Assembly (NCBI RefSeq): GCF_003626645.1
Contig: NZ_RBAM01000009.1
Location: forward strand, 248,001 to 312,000
Origin: Streptomyces klenkii
GTDB taxonomy: Bacteria; Actinomycetota; Actinomycetes; Streptomycetales; Streptomycetaceae
Length of the DNA: 64,000 nucleotides
Direction: 5' to 3'
A program made the position numbers and the translations under genes. Positions 23,392 to 31,555 of the stretch are shown piece by piece (the stretch's first letter is position 1; the number at the start of each line of letters is the position of its first letter). The notes under the pieces were generated by a model, which was not told the DNA's origin, ran no database searches, and saw only the letters and a program-made list of their open reading frames with translations.

Positions 23392-24582
23392 CTAGCGGGC
23401 GGTGCCTCCCGGTACCCCGGCCGTGGCGAGCCACTCCTCGATCCGCCGGCGCGTGGCGGCGCCGCTGAAGCGGAAGACCTCGCGGCCGTCCCGCAGCAGC
23501 AGCACGGTGGGGACGCCCAGGACGGCGAACCGCTCCTGCGCCCACGCGGCCCGGTCGACGTCGACCTTCACACCGGTCAGGGCGGCTCCGCGGGCCTCGA
23601 CCACGTCCTCCAGGACGGGCGTGAGGAAGGCGCAGGGGCCGCACCACGGAGCCGTCAGGCCGACGAGTACGGGCACGGGCCCGGCCAGCAGCCGCTCCAG
23701 CTCGTCCTCCTCCACGACCTCGCGCAGGACACCGCGCTCCTCCGGGGGCTCGTCCCCGCCCATGTCGTCTTCGTCTTCGCTCTCGTCTTCGCCGTCGCCC
23801 TGACCCTCCTGACCGGCTTGATCGGCCTCCGCGGCCGCACCGGCGAAGAGGGCCGCGTACTCGGGCGGCGCGGCGATCCCGTTGACACAGAGCCCCGCGG
23901 CCAGCAGCCGCTCCAGCACGCCCGGGTCGAGCGCGTGCCCGGGCCGCTCGGCCACCGACACCTCGGCCACCCGCGGGAGGTGCGCGAGCACGGCGCCGGC
24001 CAGGGTGTGATCCACGGGCATGCCCTCGAAGGTGAGGGACGTGAGGTGCGGCGCCTCCGAGAGGGCGCGGAGGTGCTCCGGCCGGAAGGCCGTCGCCTCA
24101 CTGAGGACCAGGGAGTCGAGGGAGGCGGCCGTCCGCGACCCGGCGAGCGCGGCCAGCCCCGCGCCGGTGAACCGCGGGGACTCCAGGACGAGGTCGGCCA
24201 GTTCGGGCATGCCGCCGAGCGCGGCGACCCCCTCGTCGGTGAAGTCGCCCGCCAGCACGAGCGTCCGGAGCGCCCGCTGCCCCGCGATCGCCCGGACCAT
24301 GGCGTCCGTCGCCCCGGACAGGTCGGCGACGACGAACGCGTCGGAAGGCAACTGTGCGAGGGCGGCGGCGAGGGCGTCCCTGTCGAGCTCGCCGGGAGCC
24401 TCTCCGGCGCCGTCCGCATCCGCCGCGCCCGTCGCGTCCACCACGTACACGAGCCGGGAGCCGGACGACAGCGCCACCGGGCCGCGCGCGTCCAGCTCCA
24501 CGGGCTCCCCGCCGCCCTCCGCGTAGCGGACGAGGGTGCCGGGGATGCCCTGCTCCGGGAACTCGATCACACGTGCGCTCAT
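23392..24582 (-). CDS. LRR-like domain fused through an acidic linker to thioredoxin
   Basis: This 396-aa protein has an unusual architecture. Residues about 85-240 form irregular leucine-rich repeats (TLVLAGDFTDEGVAALGGMPELADLVLESPRFTG-like units about 24-30 aa long). A strongly acidic linker (about 255-290, Glu/Asp/Gly/Gln-rich) follows. Residues about 295-396 are a thioredoxin domain with the active site APWCGPC and a cis-Pro segment VPTVLLL. It may be a redox protein guided to partners by the LRR part. It lies upstream of the MFS operon in the same direction with an 80-base gap, so cotranscription is possible. Confidence 0.82.
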   Translation of the reverse strand: MSARVIEFPEQGIPGTLVRYAEGGGEPVELDARGPVALSSGSRLVYVVDATGAADADGAGEAPGELDRDALAAALAQLPSDAFVVADLSGATDAMVRAIAGQRALRTLVLAGDFTDEGVAALGGMPELADLVLESPRFTGAGLAALAGSRTAASLDSLVLSEATAFRPEHLRALSEAPHLTSLTFEGMPVDHTLAGAVLAHLPRVAEVSVAERPGHALDPGVLERLLAAGLCVNGIAAPPEYAALFAGAAAEADQAGQEGQGDGEDESEDEDDMGGDEPPEERGVLREVVEEDELERLLAGPVPVLVGLTAPWCGPCAFLTPVLEDVVEARGAALTGVKVDVDRAAWAQERFAVLGVPTVLLLRDGREVFRFSGAATRRRIEEWLATAGVPGGTAR

Positions 24583-24643
24583 GCCCCCATGCTAGGCGCG
24601 GCCCGGTGCCGCGGAGCCGGCCGGCCGCCGCGGTCCGTACGGC

Positions 24644-25528
24644 TCAGGCCGGTGTCCCCGCGCAGTCCTCCAGCTTCGCGGCGAGGTACGGCGCGGGCCG
24701 GGGGACCGTGCCGTAGTCGGCGTCGCTGTGCGCCTCCAGTTTCCCCACGGCGTCGGTGAGACGGGCCGTGACCGCCCGCCACCACCGCTCGTCGGGCGAG
24801 GGCGCGGCGGGCGCGCCCTGGCCGGCGGGCCGGTCCGGGCCCCCCTCGCGCTCCTCGTGCTCCTCCCAGAAGAAGCGGGCCGAGGACTCGACGACGCCGT
24901 AGCGGCTCGGCCGCCGGTCGCCGCGGATGGGGGTGGGCGGCGTGCCGAGGATCCGGTCGCCGTCCTGCGCGTACAGCGCGGCCGCCTGTTGCAGCCACCA
25001 CTGCGCGGCCTGCCGCTCGCTGTGCTCCAGGTGGTGCAGGTACAGGCAGCGGGCCGCCGTCGCGGAGCCGGCGCCGGCGGCGAACCGCCACCAGAACGCC
25101 GCGCCTTCGTGGCGCCCGGCGAGGTGCAGCAGGCAGGCGAAGGCCAGCGCGCCGCCCGGCTCGATCGCCGGGTCGTCGACCAGCCGGGCCATCGCGGCGA
25201 CCGCGGAGCGGTCGTGGACGACGCGGGCCGAGAGCGAGCTCAGCTCCGTGGCCGCCCGCTCGTGCAGGGCGGTGCGCCGGGCCGCGCCCAGAGGCGGGGC
25301 GGCGGGGACCCCGCGGCCGGCGCGGTCGTGGTCGTGACGGATGCTCTGGGCGCGGCGGTCCATGGCATCGGCCCGGTTCCACACGACGCGGCCGGCGATC
25401 CGCGCGAGGGCGGCCTGCTCGTTGTAGCCGTCGAACGGGCCGGGCGGCACGGCGGCTTCCGCGAGCACCCGGTCGACGGCGGCCGGCCGGTCGCTTCCCT
25501 GGCCGTGTCCCTGGCGCATGTGGTTCAT
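24644..25528 (-). CDS. hypothetical protein translationally coupled to a sigma factor
   Basis: This is a 294-aa soluble, mainly helical protein. Its central part (CLLHLAGRHEGAAFWWRFAAGAGSATAARCLYLHHLEHSERQAAQWWLQQAAALYAQ) looks like two Sel1/TPR-like helical repeats. It starts at ATG 25528, overlapping the sigma-factor stop by four bases, so it is made together with that factor. This position is typical of anti-sigma factors, but there is no membrane segment or ZAS zinc motif. Proposed: a cytoplasmic partner or sensor for the sigma factor. The function is unproven. Confidence 0.75.
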   Translation of the reverse strand: MNHMRQGHGQGSDRPAAVDRVLAEAAVPPGPFDGYNEQAALARIAGRVVWNRADAMDRRAQSIRHDHDRAGRGVPAAPPLGAARRTALHERAATELSSLSARVVHDRSAVAAMARLVDDPAIEPGGALAFACLLHLAGRHEGAAFWWRFAAGAGSATAARCLYLHHLEHSERQAAQWWLQQAAALYAQDGDRILGTPPTPIRGDRRPSRYGVVESSARFFWEEHEEREGGPDRPAGQGAPAAPSPDERWWRAVTARLTDAVGKLEAHSDADYGTVPRPAPYLAAKLEDCAGTPA

Positions 25529-26199
25529 GCCTCCTCTTCTCCTTCCGGGGCTTCCGGGGTCCATGCGATCTCCAGATCGTGGGCCAGGCGCCGCCTTGCC
25601 CCCCGGACGTGCGAGCGCACCGTGGCGGGTGTGATGCCCATGATCGCGGCGACGCGGTGCGCGGGATAGCCGAGCACGTAGCGCAGCAGGACGACGTCGT
25701 ACTGGCGGTCGGGGAGCCGGTTGATGGCCCCGTACACCCCGAGCCGCGACTCCAGCACGTCCAGCACTTCTAGGCGCGCCCGGCTGGCCTCCCGGACCGC
25801 CGCGAACGCCGCCGTCTCGACGAGTGCCGTGGCGCCGCGGCGCCTGGCCGCCAGCAGCTTGGTGATCTTCTCCTTGAGGGCGGCCAGGGCGTACGCGGCG
25901 GGGTTCGGGTGCCGCCGCACCTCGCCCCAGGCCAGCGCCAGCTGGGAGAAGACCTCCTCCACGACCCACTCGGCGTCCGGCTCGCTGTCCAGCTGGAGGT
26001 GGGCGTAGCGGAGGTAGGGCCGGTGGAGGAGCGAGAAGAAGGCGACGAAGTCGGCCGGCAGGGCCTCCGACAGGTCCTCCCGCAACGCCGGCCAGGGCCC
26101 GGGCGGCCGACCATCGCATGCTTGTACCCGCACCTGAACGTCCTCTCGCCGCATGGATGGTGCCGTCCCTTCGGCACCCGAGGGCCACAGAGCCCTCAC
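25525..26199 (-). CDS. sigma-70 family (ECF-like) RNA polymerase sigma factor
   Basis: This 224-aa protein has a divergent region 2 (FVAFFSLLHRPYLRYAHLQLDSEPDAEWVVEEVFSQLALAW) and a clearer region 4 (INRLPDRQYDVVLLRYVLGYPAHRVAAIMGITPATVRSHVRGARRRL) with a helix-turn-helix for the -35 element. An insertion separates the two. The start may be GTG 26199 or, perhaps better, ATG 26154 (MRREDVQV). The next gene overlaps it by four bases. The regulon is unknown. A strong -10/-35 for self-activation was not recognised upstream. Confidence 0.82.
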   Translation of the reverse strand: MRALWPSGAEGTAPSMRREDVQVRVQACDGRPPGPWPALREDLSEALPADFVAFFSLLHRPYLRYAHLQLDSEPDAEWVVEEVFSQLALAWGEVRRHPNPAAYALAALKEKITKLLAARRRGATALVETAAFAAVREASRARLEVLDVLESRLGVYGAINRLPDRQYDVVLLRYVLGYPAHRVAAIMGITPATVRSHVRGARRRLAHDLEIAWTPEAPEGEEEA

Positions 26200-26342
26200 C
26201 CATCAGTCAAGCGAAACGGAGTCCCCGGCGTGCAGGCCGATCTTCCGAATGTCGTGCGGAAGGGATGTGCGGTGGCGGGCGCGCGCCCCCGGCGCGGGAG
26301 GAGGGGCGTCCGGCCTGCCTTCGCGCCCTTCCTGACGCACTG

Positions 26343-27440
26343 TCAGGTTCGGTTCGTGAACGGCGCGAACGTCCGGCTGAAGGCCCACGCGTCCTGTTCG
26401 ATTCCCGAGCAGAAATCGGACCCCTTCGTCCCGGGGCAGCCGCCGTTGTCCCGTTGCAGCGCCCAGAACGAGAGGGTGTTGATGCCCTGGGAGACCGCCC
26501 AGTCGCGGACGCGGACCGCGTCCTGCACGGTGAACGTCTCGGCCGGGCCGTAGTCGTCGATGCCCGGCATCTCGGTGACGCCGGTCATCGCCCACAGCTC
26601 CGCCTGCGACTTCGCCGGATAGAGCCGCGCGAGCCGGGCGTGCAGGCCGTTCGCGGCGCTGATCGTGTCCGCGGCCATGTCGTGCGCGGCACCGTCGTAG
26701 TAGTCGAACGTCATGATGTTGACGACGTCGACGCGGGCGCCGTTCGTGACGGCGTTGCGCAGCACCGCCAGCCCGCTGTCGGCCGGGCCCTGGGGCGTCG
26801 TCGGCAGCGTGTACGAGAACTCCACGGTGCGGCCGGTGCTCGCGGCCCAGTCCTGCACCAGTTTGACGGCCTTGTTGCGGCGGTCGATGCCAGCGGTGTT
26901 CGTCAGGGAGTTGTCCTCGATGTCGAGGTCGATGCGGGTGATGCCGTACGTGGTGACGACGTTCTCGAAGGCGGCGGCGATCCGGGCGGGGTCGGGGCAG
27001 CTGTCCGCCAGCTCCGTCCCGCCGTTGTCGGCGGCGTATCCGCCGAAGGAGGGAATGACGTCGCCGCCGCGGGCGCGGATGGCGGCGATGTCGGTGCCGA
27101 AGACGGATGCGGAGACGGGCTTGCCGGTGTCGCCGTTCCAGTAGGGCGTGCAGGAGCCCGGCGCCTCGGTCTGGAGGAACGCCATGGTCAGGTACCCGGC
27201 TCCGGACTGCGCGGAGAGGTCCGCCGGGCTCCCCGGGGTGTAGGTCTCGAAGTAGGGCGCGAAGACGTGCGGCGGCAGGGGCGCCGCGGCGGCGCCGGCG
27301 GTGCCGCTCCCGCCCAGGACGAGCCCGGTGGCCGTGACCGCTGAGGCAAGCGAGGTCAGGAGGGCGTGGCGCATGCGGCGTGTGCCGTGTGTGCGGCTTC
27401 GGCGTATGTGACGTGTTCGGTGGACGCGGTGTCGTCTCAC
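26343..27440 (-). CDS. secreted GH18 chitinase
   Basis: This is a family-18 glycosidase of 365 aa (GTG 27440, GGGAG five bases upstream). The signal peptide proper begins at an internal Met (27374), after a basic His/Arg-rich extension, and cleaves near GAAAAP. The catalytic motif is IDLDIED with Asp171, Asp173 and the acid Glu175; the first Asp of the DxxDxDxE consensus is replaced by Thr168. The barrel strands VVNIMTFDYYDG and LSFWALQRDNGGC match ChiC/ChiD-type bacterial chitinases. No chitin-binding module is present. A DasR-like site overlaps the promoter, linking it to chitin/GlcNAc control. Confidence 0.9.
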   Translation of the reverse strand: MRRHRVHRTRHIRRSRTHGTRRMRHALLTSLASAVTATGLVLGGSGTAGAAAAPLPPHVFAPYFETYTPGSPADLSAQSGAGYLTMAFLQTEAPGSCTPYWNGDTGKPVSASVFGTDIAAIRARGGDVIPSFGGYAADNGGTELADSCPDPARIAAAFENVVTTYGITRIDLDIEDNSLTNTAGIDRRNKAVKLVQDWAASTGRTVEFSYTLPTTPQGPADSGLAVLRNAVTNGARVDVVNIMTFDYYDGAAHDMAADTISAANGLHARLARLYPAKSQAELWAMTGVTEMPGIDDYGPAETFTVQDAVRVRDWAVSQGINTLSFWALQRDNGGCPGTKGSDFCSGIEQDAWAFSRTFAPFTNRT

Positions 27441-27511
27441 GGAAGCTCCCGATGGTCCGGACGGGGCCGGACGCGCGCGAGGGGTGGGGGACCGGTTGCG
27501 CGCTGAACATC

Positions 27512-27527
27512 GTTGGACTGGACCAGA
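27512..27527 (-). promoter_or_regulatory. DasR-responsive element (dre)-like site
   Basis: On the minus strand this reads TCTGGTCCAGTCCAAC, close to the dre palindrome (A[C/G]TGGTCTAGACCA[C/G]T), and to the TGGTCCAGACC repeats of Streptomyces chitinase promoters. A TTGACG -35-like hexamer (27533-27538) lies immediately upstream, so a bound repressor would block the chitinase promoter. Confidence 0.72.
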
Positions 27528-27573
27528 GTTGCGTCAAGGCTTCCGGCAGGACTCGTTCCGGTGGCTTCCGGGG

Positions 27574-27999
27574 CTAGTGGATGCGGACCATCCGCACGGC
27601 GGAGCTGCGCACCACGTCCGGGTGCGCGTCCCCCGGCGCGTCGAGGCCGTAGAGGACGCCCCGGAGCTGGAGCGCGCCGCGGCGCCGGGCCCGTACCAGC
27701 GTCTCGACGGTCGCGCCGTCGCCCGAGGCCACGGTCCGGCCGCAGCCCACCGTGCGCCAGGTGCCCGCGCCGAGGGTGCGTTCCTGGACGCAGGCGCGCA
27801 GGTACCGCGCGGCGTCGTCATCACCGTCCCCGCTGATGTGCAGGGCCTGGCCGGTGCGGAGGGGGCGCCCGGGAGCGGTGATCTCCATCGCCCCCTTGGC
27901 GGCCGCGGGGACGGAGAGGAAGAGGGACACGGTGGCGGCGGTGAGAAGCGCTGCCGCGGCGGCGGCGCGGGGGAGGCGGCGCTTGGGGACGAGTGTCAT
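27574..27999 (-). CDS. secreted protein of unknown function
   Basis: This 141-aa protein starts at ATG 27999 behind AAGGGTGGG. A signal peptide (MTLVPKRRLPRAAAAAALLTAATVSLFLSVPAAAKG) is followed by a compact domain. It has a GDGDDDAARYLRACV segment and two Cys (ACV, GCG) likely to form a disulfide, ending in VRSSAVRMVRIH. The pattern of beta strands suggests a small beta-sandwich. The family is unrecognised. It lies upstream of the chitinase gene in the same direction, with a 70-base gap plus the chitinase's own promoter, so they are probably separate transcripts. Confidence 0.7.
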   Translation of the reverse strand: MTLVPKRRLPRAAAAAALLTAATVSLFLSVPAAAKGAMEITAPGRPLRTGQALHISGDGDDDAARYLRACVQERTLGAGTWRTVGCGRTVASGDGATVETLVRARRRGALQLRGVLYGLDAPGDAHPDVVRSSAVRMVRIH

Positions 28000-28333
28000 G
28001 GCCCACCCTTCTGCGGTTCCGGTCGTGCTTCTGTGGCCCCGGTCGTGCCGGTGATTCCGTCGTGCCGGTGATTCCGTCGTGCACATGGAATTTTTCCGGG
28101 GAATTCATATTTTCCGCACCAACTCCCCTTTGAACCACTGTTATTGGTACGGTCCCGGCGAATGAGACGATACGTCTCCGGGCGGCGCCGGTCGTGGACG
28201 TCCCGCTCTCCGGTGGCCGGGGGAGGCGGGGTCCGTGCGGCAGCCCGGAAATAACACTTGCTATATTGCGCAACTGTGAAAGTTGCGAGGTCGGCGTGGA
28301 CAGCGCGGCGGCCGGATCCGATGGGGAGCACGT
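28000..28333. other. 334-bp divergent intergenic region, locally AT-rich
   Basis: This lies between the leftward secreted-protein gene and the rightward membrane/LCP operon. It contains a 17-bp tandem repeat (28043-28081) and an unusually AT-rich stretch about 28084-28155 that probably holds promoters in both directions. A second AT-rich patch (about 28248-28280) lies 55-85 bases before the rightward start. No gene is visible. Confidence 0.4.
28043..28081. repeat. 17-bp tandem repeat, 2.3 copies
   Basis: TCGTGCCGGTGATTCCG occurs twice head to tail (28043-28059, 28060-28076) and begins a third time. Degenerate relatives (GGTCGTGC) precede it. It sits just upstream of a start codon at 27999 and may be a regulator-binding array or a slippage product. 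Confidence 0.7.
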
Positions 28334-28759
28334 ATGGGCCGTAGGCGGACCGAGACACCGGGGAGGCCGCGGCTGCGGGCGCGGCGCGCCGGAGCGGCGT
28401 CGGCCGCCCCGGCAGCACTGCTCGTGGCGGGCGCCGGTGTGGACGAGGCGGCCGGAGCCGGCCTCGGCCTGATCTTCGTGCTCACCGCCGCGGCCGCCGC
28501 CGCCCTCGCCGCGGTGCTCTGTCCCCGCGGCCGCACGTGGTGGGTGCTCGCCGCCCCGCCCCTGGTCATCGCCGTGGTGGCCGTCGGCGCCCAGCTCGCC
28601 GCGGGCGCGGGCAGGAGCGGCGGCAGCACCGTGATGGCCGTCGTGCACTGGGCCCTCGACACGTTCCCCGCCATGGCGGCGGCCGAGGTCACGGCGGCCG
28701 TCGTCCTGGCCGGGCGCGCGCTGCGCCCCGGCCGGGGGAGGAGGGCCTGCCATGCCTGA
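28334..28759 (+). CDS. membrane protein (DUF6542-like), partner of the LCP gene
   Basis: This is a 141-aa protein with an Arg-rich N-terminus (MGRRRTETPGRPRLRARR) followed by four hydrophobic segments between residues 20 and 130, including the PPLV segment VLAAPPLVIAVVAVGAQLAAG. The layout resembles the DUF6542 family of small actinobacterial membrane proteins. GGGGAG precedes the ATG at 28334. The last codons overlap the start of the LCP gene by eight bases, so the two are coupled; it may assist a cell-wall ligase. The family name is given with moderate confidence. Confidence 0.72.
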   Translation: MGRRRTETPGRPRLRARRAGAASAAPAALLVAGAGVDEAAGAGLGLIFVLTAAAAAALAAVLCPRGRTWWVLAAPPLVIAVVAVGAQLAAGAGRSGGSTVMAVVHWALDTFPAMAAAEVTAAVVLAGRALRPGRGRRACHA

Positions 28760-30146
28760 GCCGTACCGCCGCGACCGCAGCCGCGAGCCCGCCCGTAGCC
28801 GCGACCGGGACCGTAGCTACGACCGCGACCGGGACCGCAGCCATGACCGCCAGCGCCCCGGCGCCCGGCCGCGTCCGCAGAACGCCGGCCGCGGCCGCCC
28901 CGCCGGCGGGCCGCGCCCCCGCGGGCGCCGCGCCGGCCCCACCCTGAAGCCCGGGCGCGCGGCCCGCATCGCGGTCTGCCTCACCTCCGCGCTCGTCATG
29001 CTCACCAGCGGCGTCGGCTGGTGCGCGTACCACTGGCTGGACCGCGGCGTGAACACCTCCAGCGCGCTGGACGCCCTGCGCGACGGCGCGCCGCCCAAGC
29101 GCGGTGACGCGGTGAACCTGCTCCTGATCGGCCTCGACAGCCGCAAGGACATGAACGGCAACGACCTGCCGAAGGAGTTCGTCCAGGACGAACTGCACGC
29201 CGGATCCAGCGGCATCGGCGGCTACAACACCAACACCCTCATCCTCATGCACATCCCGGCCGGCGGCGGCAAGGTGACGGCCTTCTCGATACCGCGCGAC
29301 GACTACGTCGAGATCGCCGGCGGGCGCGGCGAGCACAAGATCAAGGAGGCGTACGGGATCGCCAAGGCCGAGGCCGAGGAGAAGCTGTCGGCCGAGGGCG
29401 TCAAGGGCGCCGAGCTGGAGCACCGTGGCCGCGAGGCGGGCCGCGAGGCCACGCTGGCCACGGTCCAGAGCTTCCTCGGCGTGCCCATCGACCACTTCGC
29501 CGAGGTCAACCTGCTGGGCTTCTACGACATCGCCAAGGTGGTCCAGCCCGTCCCGGTGTGCCTGAAGCACCCCGTGCGCGACCGGTACTCCGGCGCCGAC
29601 TTCCCCGCCGGGCCGCAGCAGCTCGACGCCCGCCAGGCGCTGTCGTTCGTCCGGCAGCGGCACGGCCTGCCCGGCGGCGACCTCGACCGCACCCACCGCC
29701 AGCAGGCGTTCCTGTCGTCGGTCACGCACAAGCTCCAGGAAGAGGGCGTGTGGAGCGACTTCGGGAAGCTGCAAGGGCTGTTCGACGTCATCAAGAAGGA
29801 CGTCGTCATCGACAACCGGTGGAACATCCTGGACTTCGCCCGGCAGGCCCCCAACCTGACCGGCGGCAACGCCGAGTTCCACACCCTCCCCATCGAGGGC
29901 TTCGCCACCCGCAAGGGAGAGGCCGTCAACCTCGTCGACCCGGCCAAGGTCAAGTCCCTCGTCCAGGCGATGACGGGGCGGAAGGAGAAGCAGAGCGACG
30001 CGCCGGCCGCCGGACCGCAGCGCCAGGAACAGGGGAAGACCTCCGGCGGCGGGGGAGACGCCAAGCCGGGCGGCTCGGATCCCGTCTCCTCCGACTCCTT
30101 CCAGGGACCGCCGGTCAAGATGGGCGGCGTCCCCTGCGTCGACTGA
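28752..30146 (+). CDS. LytR-CpsA-Psr (LCP) family cell-wall glycopolymer ligase
   Basis: This 464-aa membrane-anchored enzyme transfers teichoic or teichuronic-type polymers from polyprenyl phosphate to peptidoglycan. A cytoplasmic tail of about 70 residues is full of Arg-Asp dipeptides (repeating RDRD/YDRDRD), followed by one transmembrane helix (about 73-95). The extracellular LCP domain starts LLLIGLDSRKD, with NTLILMHIP, the arginine/aspartate motif SIPRDDYVEI and SFVRQRH for phosphate and pyrophosphate binding. A Gly/Ser/Lys-rich tail ends in a Cys. It overlaps the upstream membrane-protein gene. Confidence 0.93.
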   Translation: MPEPYRRDRSREPARSRDRDRSYDRDRDRSHDRQRPGARPRPQNAGRGRPAGGPRPRGRRAGPTLKPGRAARIAVCLTSALVMLTSGVGWCAYHWLDRGVNTSSALDALRDGAPPKRGDAVNLLLIGLDSRKDMNGNDLPKEFVQDELHAGSSGIGGYNTNTLILMHIPAGGGKVTAFSIPRDDYVEIAGGRGEHKIKEAYGIAKAEAEEKLSAEGVKGAELEHRGREAGREATLATVQSFLGVPIDHFAEVNLLGFYDIAKVVQPVPVCLKHPVRDRYSGADFPAGPQQLDARQALSFVRQRHGLPGGDLDRTHRQQAFLSSVTHKLQEEGVWSDFGKLQGLFDVIKKDVVIDNRWNILDFARQAPNLTGGNAEFHTLPIEGFATRKGEAVNLVDPAKVKSLVQAMTGRKEKQSDAPAAGPQRQEQGKTSGGGGDAKPGGSDPVSSDSFQGPPVKMGGVPCVD

Positions 30147-30188
30147 CCCCCGTCGGCTGACCCTCCGGGCGCCCCCGGTCCGCCGTCC

Positions 30189-30503
30189 TCAGACCCTGCC
30201 CTTGGCGACGACGAGGAGCCGCTCGTAGTGCTTCATCTCCTCGATGTCGCCCACGAACGGGCGGACCTCGGCGAGGAACGGCCGGAAGTGCGGACCCTCG
30301 CGGAAGCCCTGCTCGTGGTCGTGCACCGACGTCCACTCGATGCGCAGGACGAACCGCTCCGGCTCCTCCACCCCGCGCGAGAGCTCGTAGCCCAGGCACT
30401 GCGGCGCCGCGTACAGGTGTTCGGCGGCGGCCGCGTACGCCTTCTCGAAGGCGGCGCGCCGCTCCGGGTCGGTGATGCGGTAGCGGATGTACTCGACGGT
30501 CAC
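30189..30503 (-). CDS. ABM-domain (antibiotic biosynthesis monooxygenase-like) protein
   Basis: This 104-aa protein has the dimeric alpha-beta barrel of the ABM superfamily: YIRYRITDPERRAAFEKAYAAAAEHL, LGYELSRGVEEPERFVLRIEWTSVHDHEQGF, then HFRPFLAEVRPFV. Members are cofactor-free monooxygenases, heme-degrading enzymes or simple stress proteins. The GTG start at 30503 follows GAGGAGG. It may be cotranscribed with the upstream M15-type peptidase gene (32-base gap). Confidence 0.85.
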   Translation of the reverse strand: MTVEYIRYRITDPERRAAFEKAYAAAAEHLYAAPQCLGYELSRGVEEPERFVLRIEWTSVHDHEQGFREGPHFRPFLAEVRPFVGDIEEMKHYERLLVVAKGRV

Positions 30504-30535
30504 GGGGCCTCCTCTTGCCGCGCCACGGGTGAAGT

Positions 30536-31555
30536 TCAGCCGGTGAAGCCGACGTGCACGTGGTCGTGGTGGGTGTCGTCGGTGAAGAACTGCCGCCCCG
30601 CGCCCGCCCCCGCCGGCAGCAGCGGGCCCCCGACGTTGTACGAGCCGGCCGCGGCGGCGTCGCGCATGAACGCCTCGACCAGCGCGCGCGGCGTCGCCCG
30701 GTCGACCACCGCCCGGCCGTCGATCCGCCACACGTCGAAGGCCCGGCCCGGCGGGTGGTCGCTGGGCCGGCCGGTGCCGAACACGTTCAGGGGATGGCCG
30801 GACCGTACGACGCTGACGTCCATGCGGTAGCGCTCCGCGAGCCGGAGCATCGCCCGCAGCACGCTCGCGTGGACGCCGCCGCCCCGGATGTCGGCCGCGG
30901 CCGCCGCGGGCAGTCGGATCCGGGCGTCGCCCAGGACTTGCCGCGCCGGCTCCGGCAGGCTGCCCGCCGCGGGCCCGGGCTCGGCCGGGTGCAGCTCGCC
31001 GACCGACCAGCGCGGCGCGCCCGCGGTCAGGCGCACGTCCACGGTCGTCCCGCCCGCCACCACGGGCCCGCCGCCCGTGCGCGTCCACTGCCGGCAGACG
31101 ACCAGGACGCTCGCGGAGCCGGCCAGGATCCCGCCGTACTGGGCGTCGGTCACCTCGACGACGGCCGCGTCCGCGCCGGACAGCAGCGGCCCGGCCTGCC
31201 CGGCGAGCGCGGGCGGCAGGCCGAGCGCGGCCACCCGCTCCCGCGCCTTCGCGACGCCTCCGCCGCCGTCGCGCCACCTGCCCAGGGCCTCGACCAGTCG
31301 TACGGCGCGCAGCTTCACCTCCGGCCGGACGTCGGAGGGATCGGGGCGCCACGCCGCCGGGCGGGGGAGCCCGGCGGGTGACGGCGGCGCGCTGCCCATG
31401 GCGTTGCGCGGGGGCGCCGTCCCGCACGCGCAGACGGACGCGCCGAGGGCGAGGCCCGCGGCCCCGGCCAGGACGGCCCGGCGGCCCAGCTGCGCAGGCC
31501 TCGTGGGAGCGGCCGCGCGAGCCTCCGGGCCGCGGGGCACGCCGTGTCCGGGCAC
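30536..31555 (-). CDS. exported M15/LAS-type metallopeptidase-like protein
   Basis: This 339-aa protein has a twin-arginine-like leader (QLGRRAVLAGAAGLALGASVCAC) with possible lipobox Cys. The middle region is unrecognised. The C-terminal third carries the zinc signature of VanY/DD-carboxypeptidase-type enzymes: SDHPPGRAFDVW (SxHxxGxAxD) and the late HDHVHVGF (HxH). It probably trims cell-wall peptides or another exported peptide at the membrane surface. A long unique N-terminal domain (about 60-220) sets it apart from plain VanY proteins. Confidence 0.78.
   Translation of the reverse strand: MPGHGVPRGPEARAAAPTRPAQLGRRAVLAGAAGLALGASVCACGTAPPRNAMGSAPPSPAGLPRPAAWRPDPSDVRPEVKLRAVRLVEALGRWRDGGGGVAKARERVAALGLPPALAGQAGPLLSGADAAVVEVTDAQYGGILAGSASVLVVCRQWTRTGGGPVVAGGTTVDVRLTAGAPRWSVGELHPAEPGPAAGSLPEPARQVLGDARIRLPAAAAADIRGGGVHASVLRAMLRLAERYRMDVSVVRSGHPLNVFGTGRPSDHPPGRAFDVWRIDGRAVVDRATPRALVEAFMRDAAAAGSYNVGGPLLPAGAGAGRQFFTDDTHHDHVHVGFTG

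Noticed and set aside
28034..28081. Reading the 17-bp tandem repeats as a small CRISPR array
   Set aside because: The units are directly adjacent without spacers and there are only about two copies; no cas genes are present.
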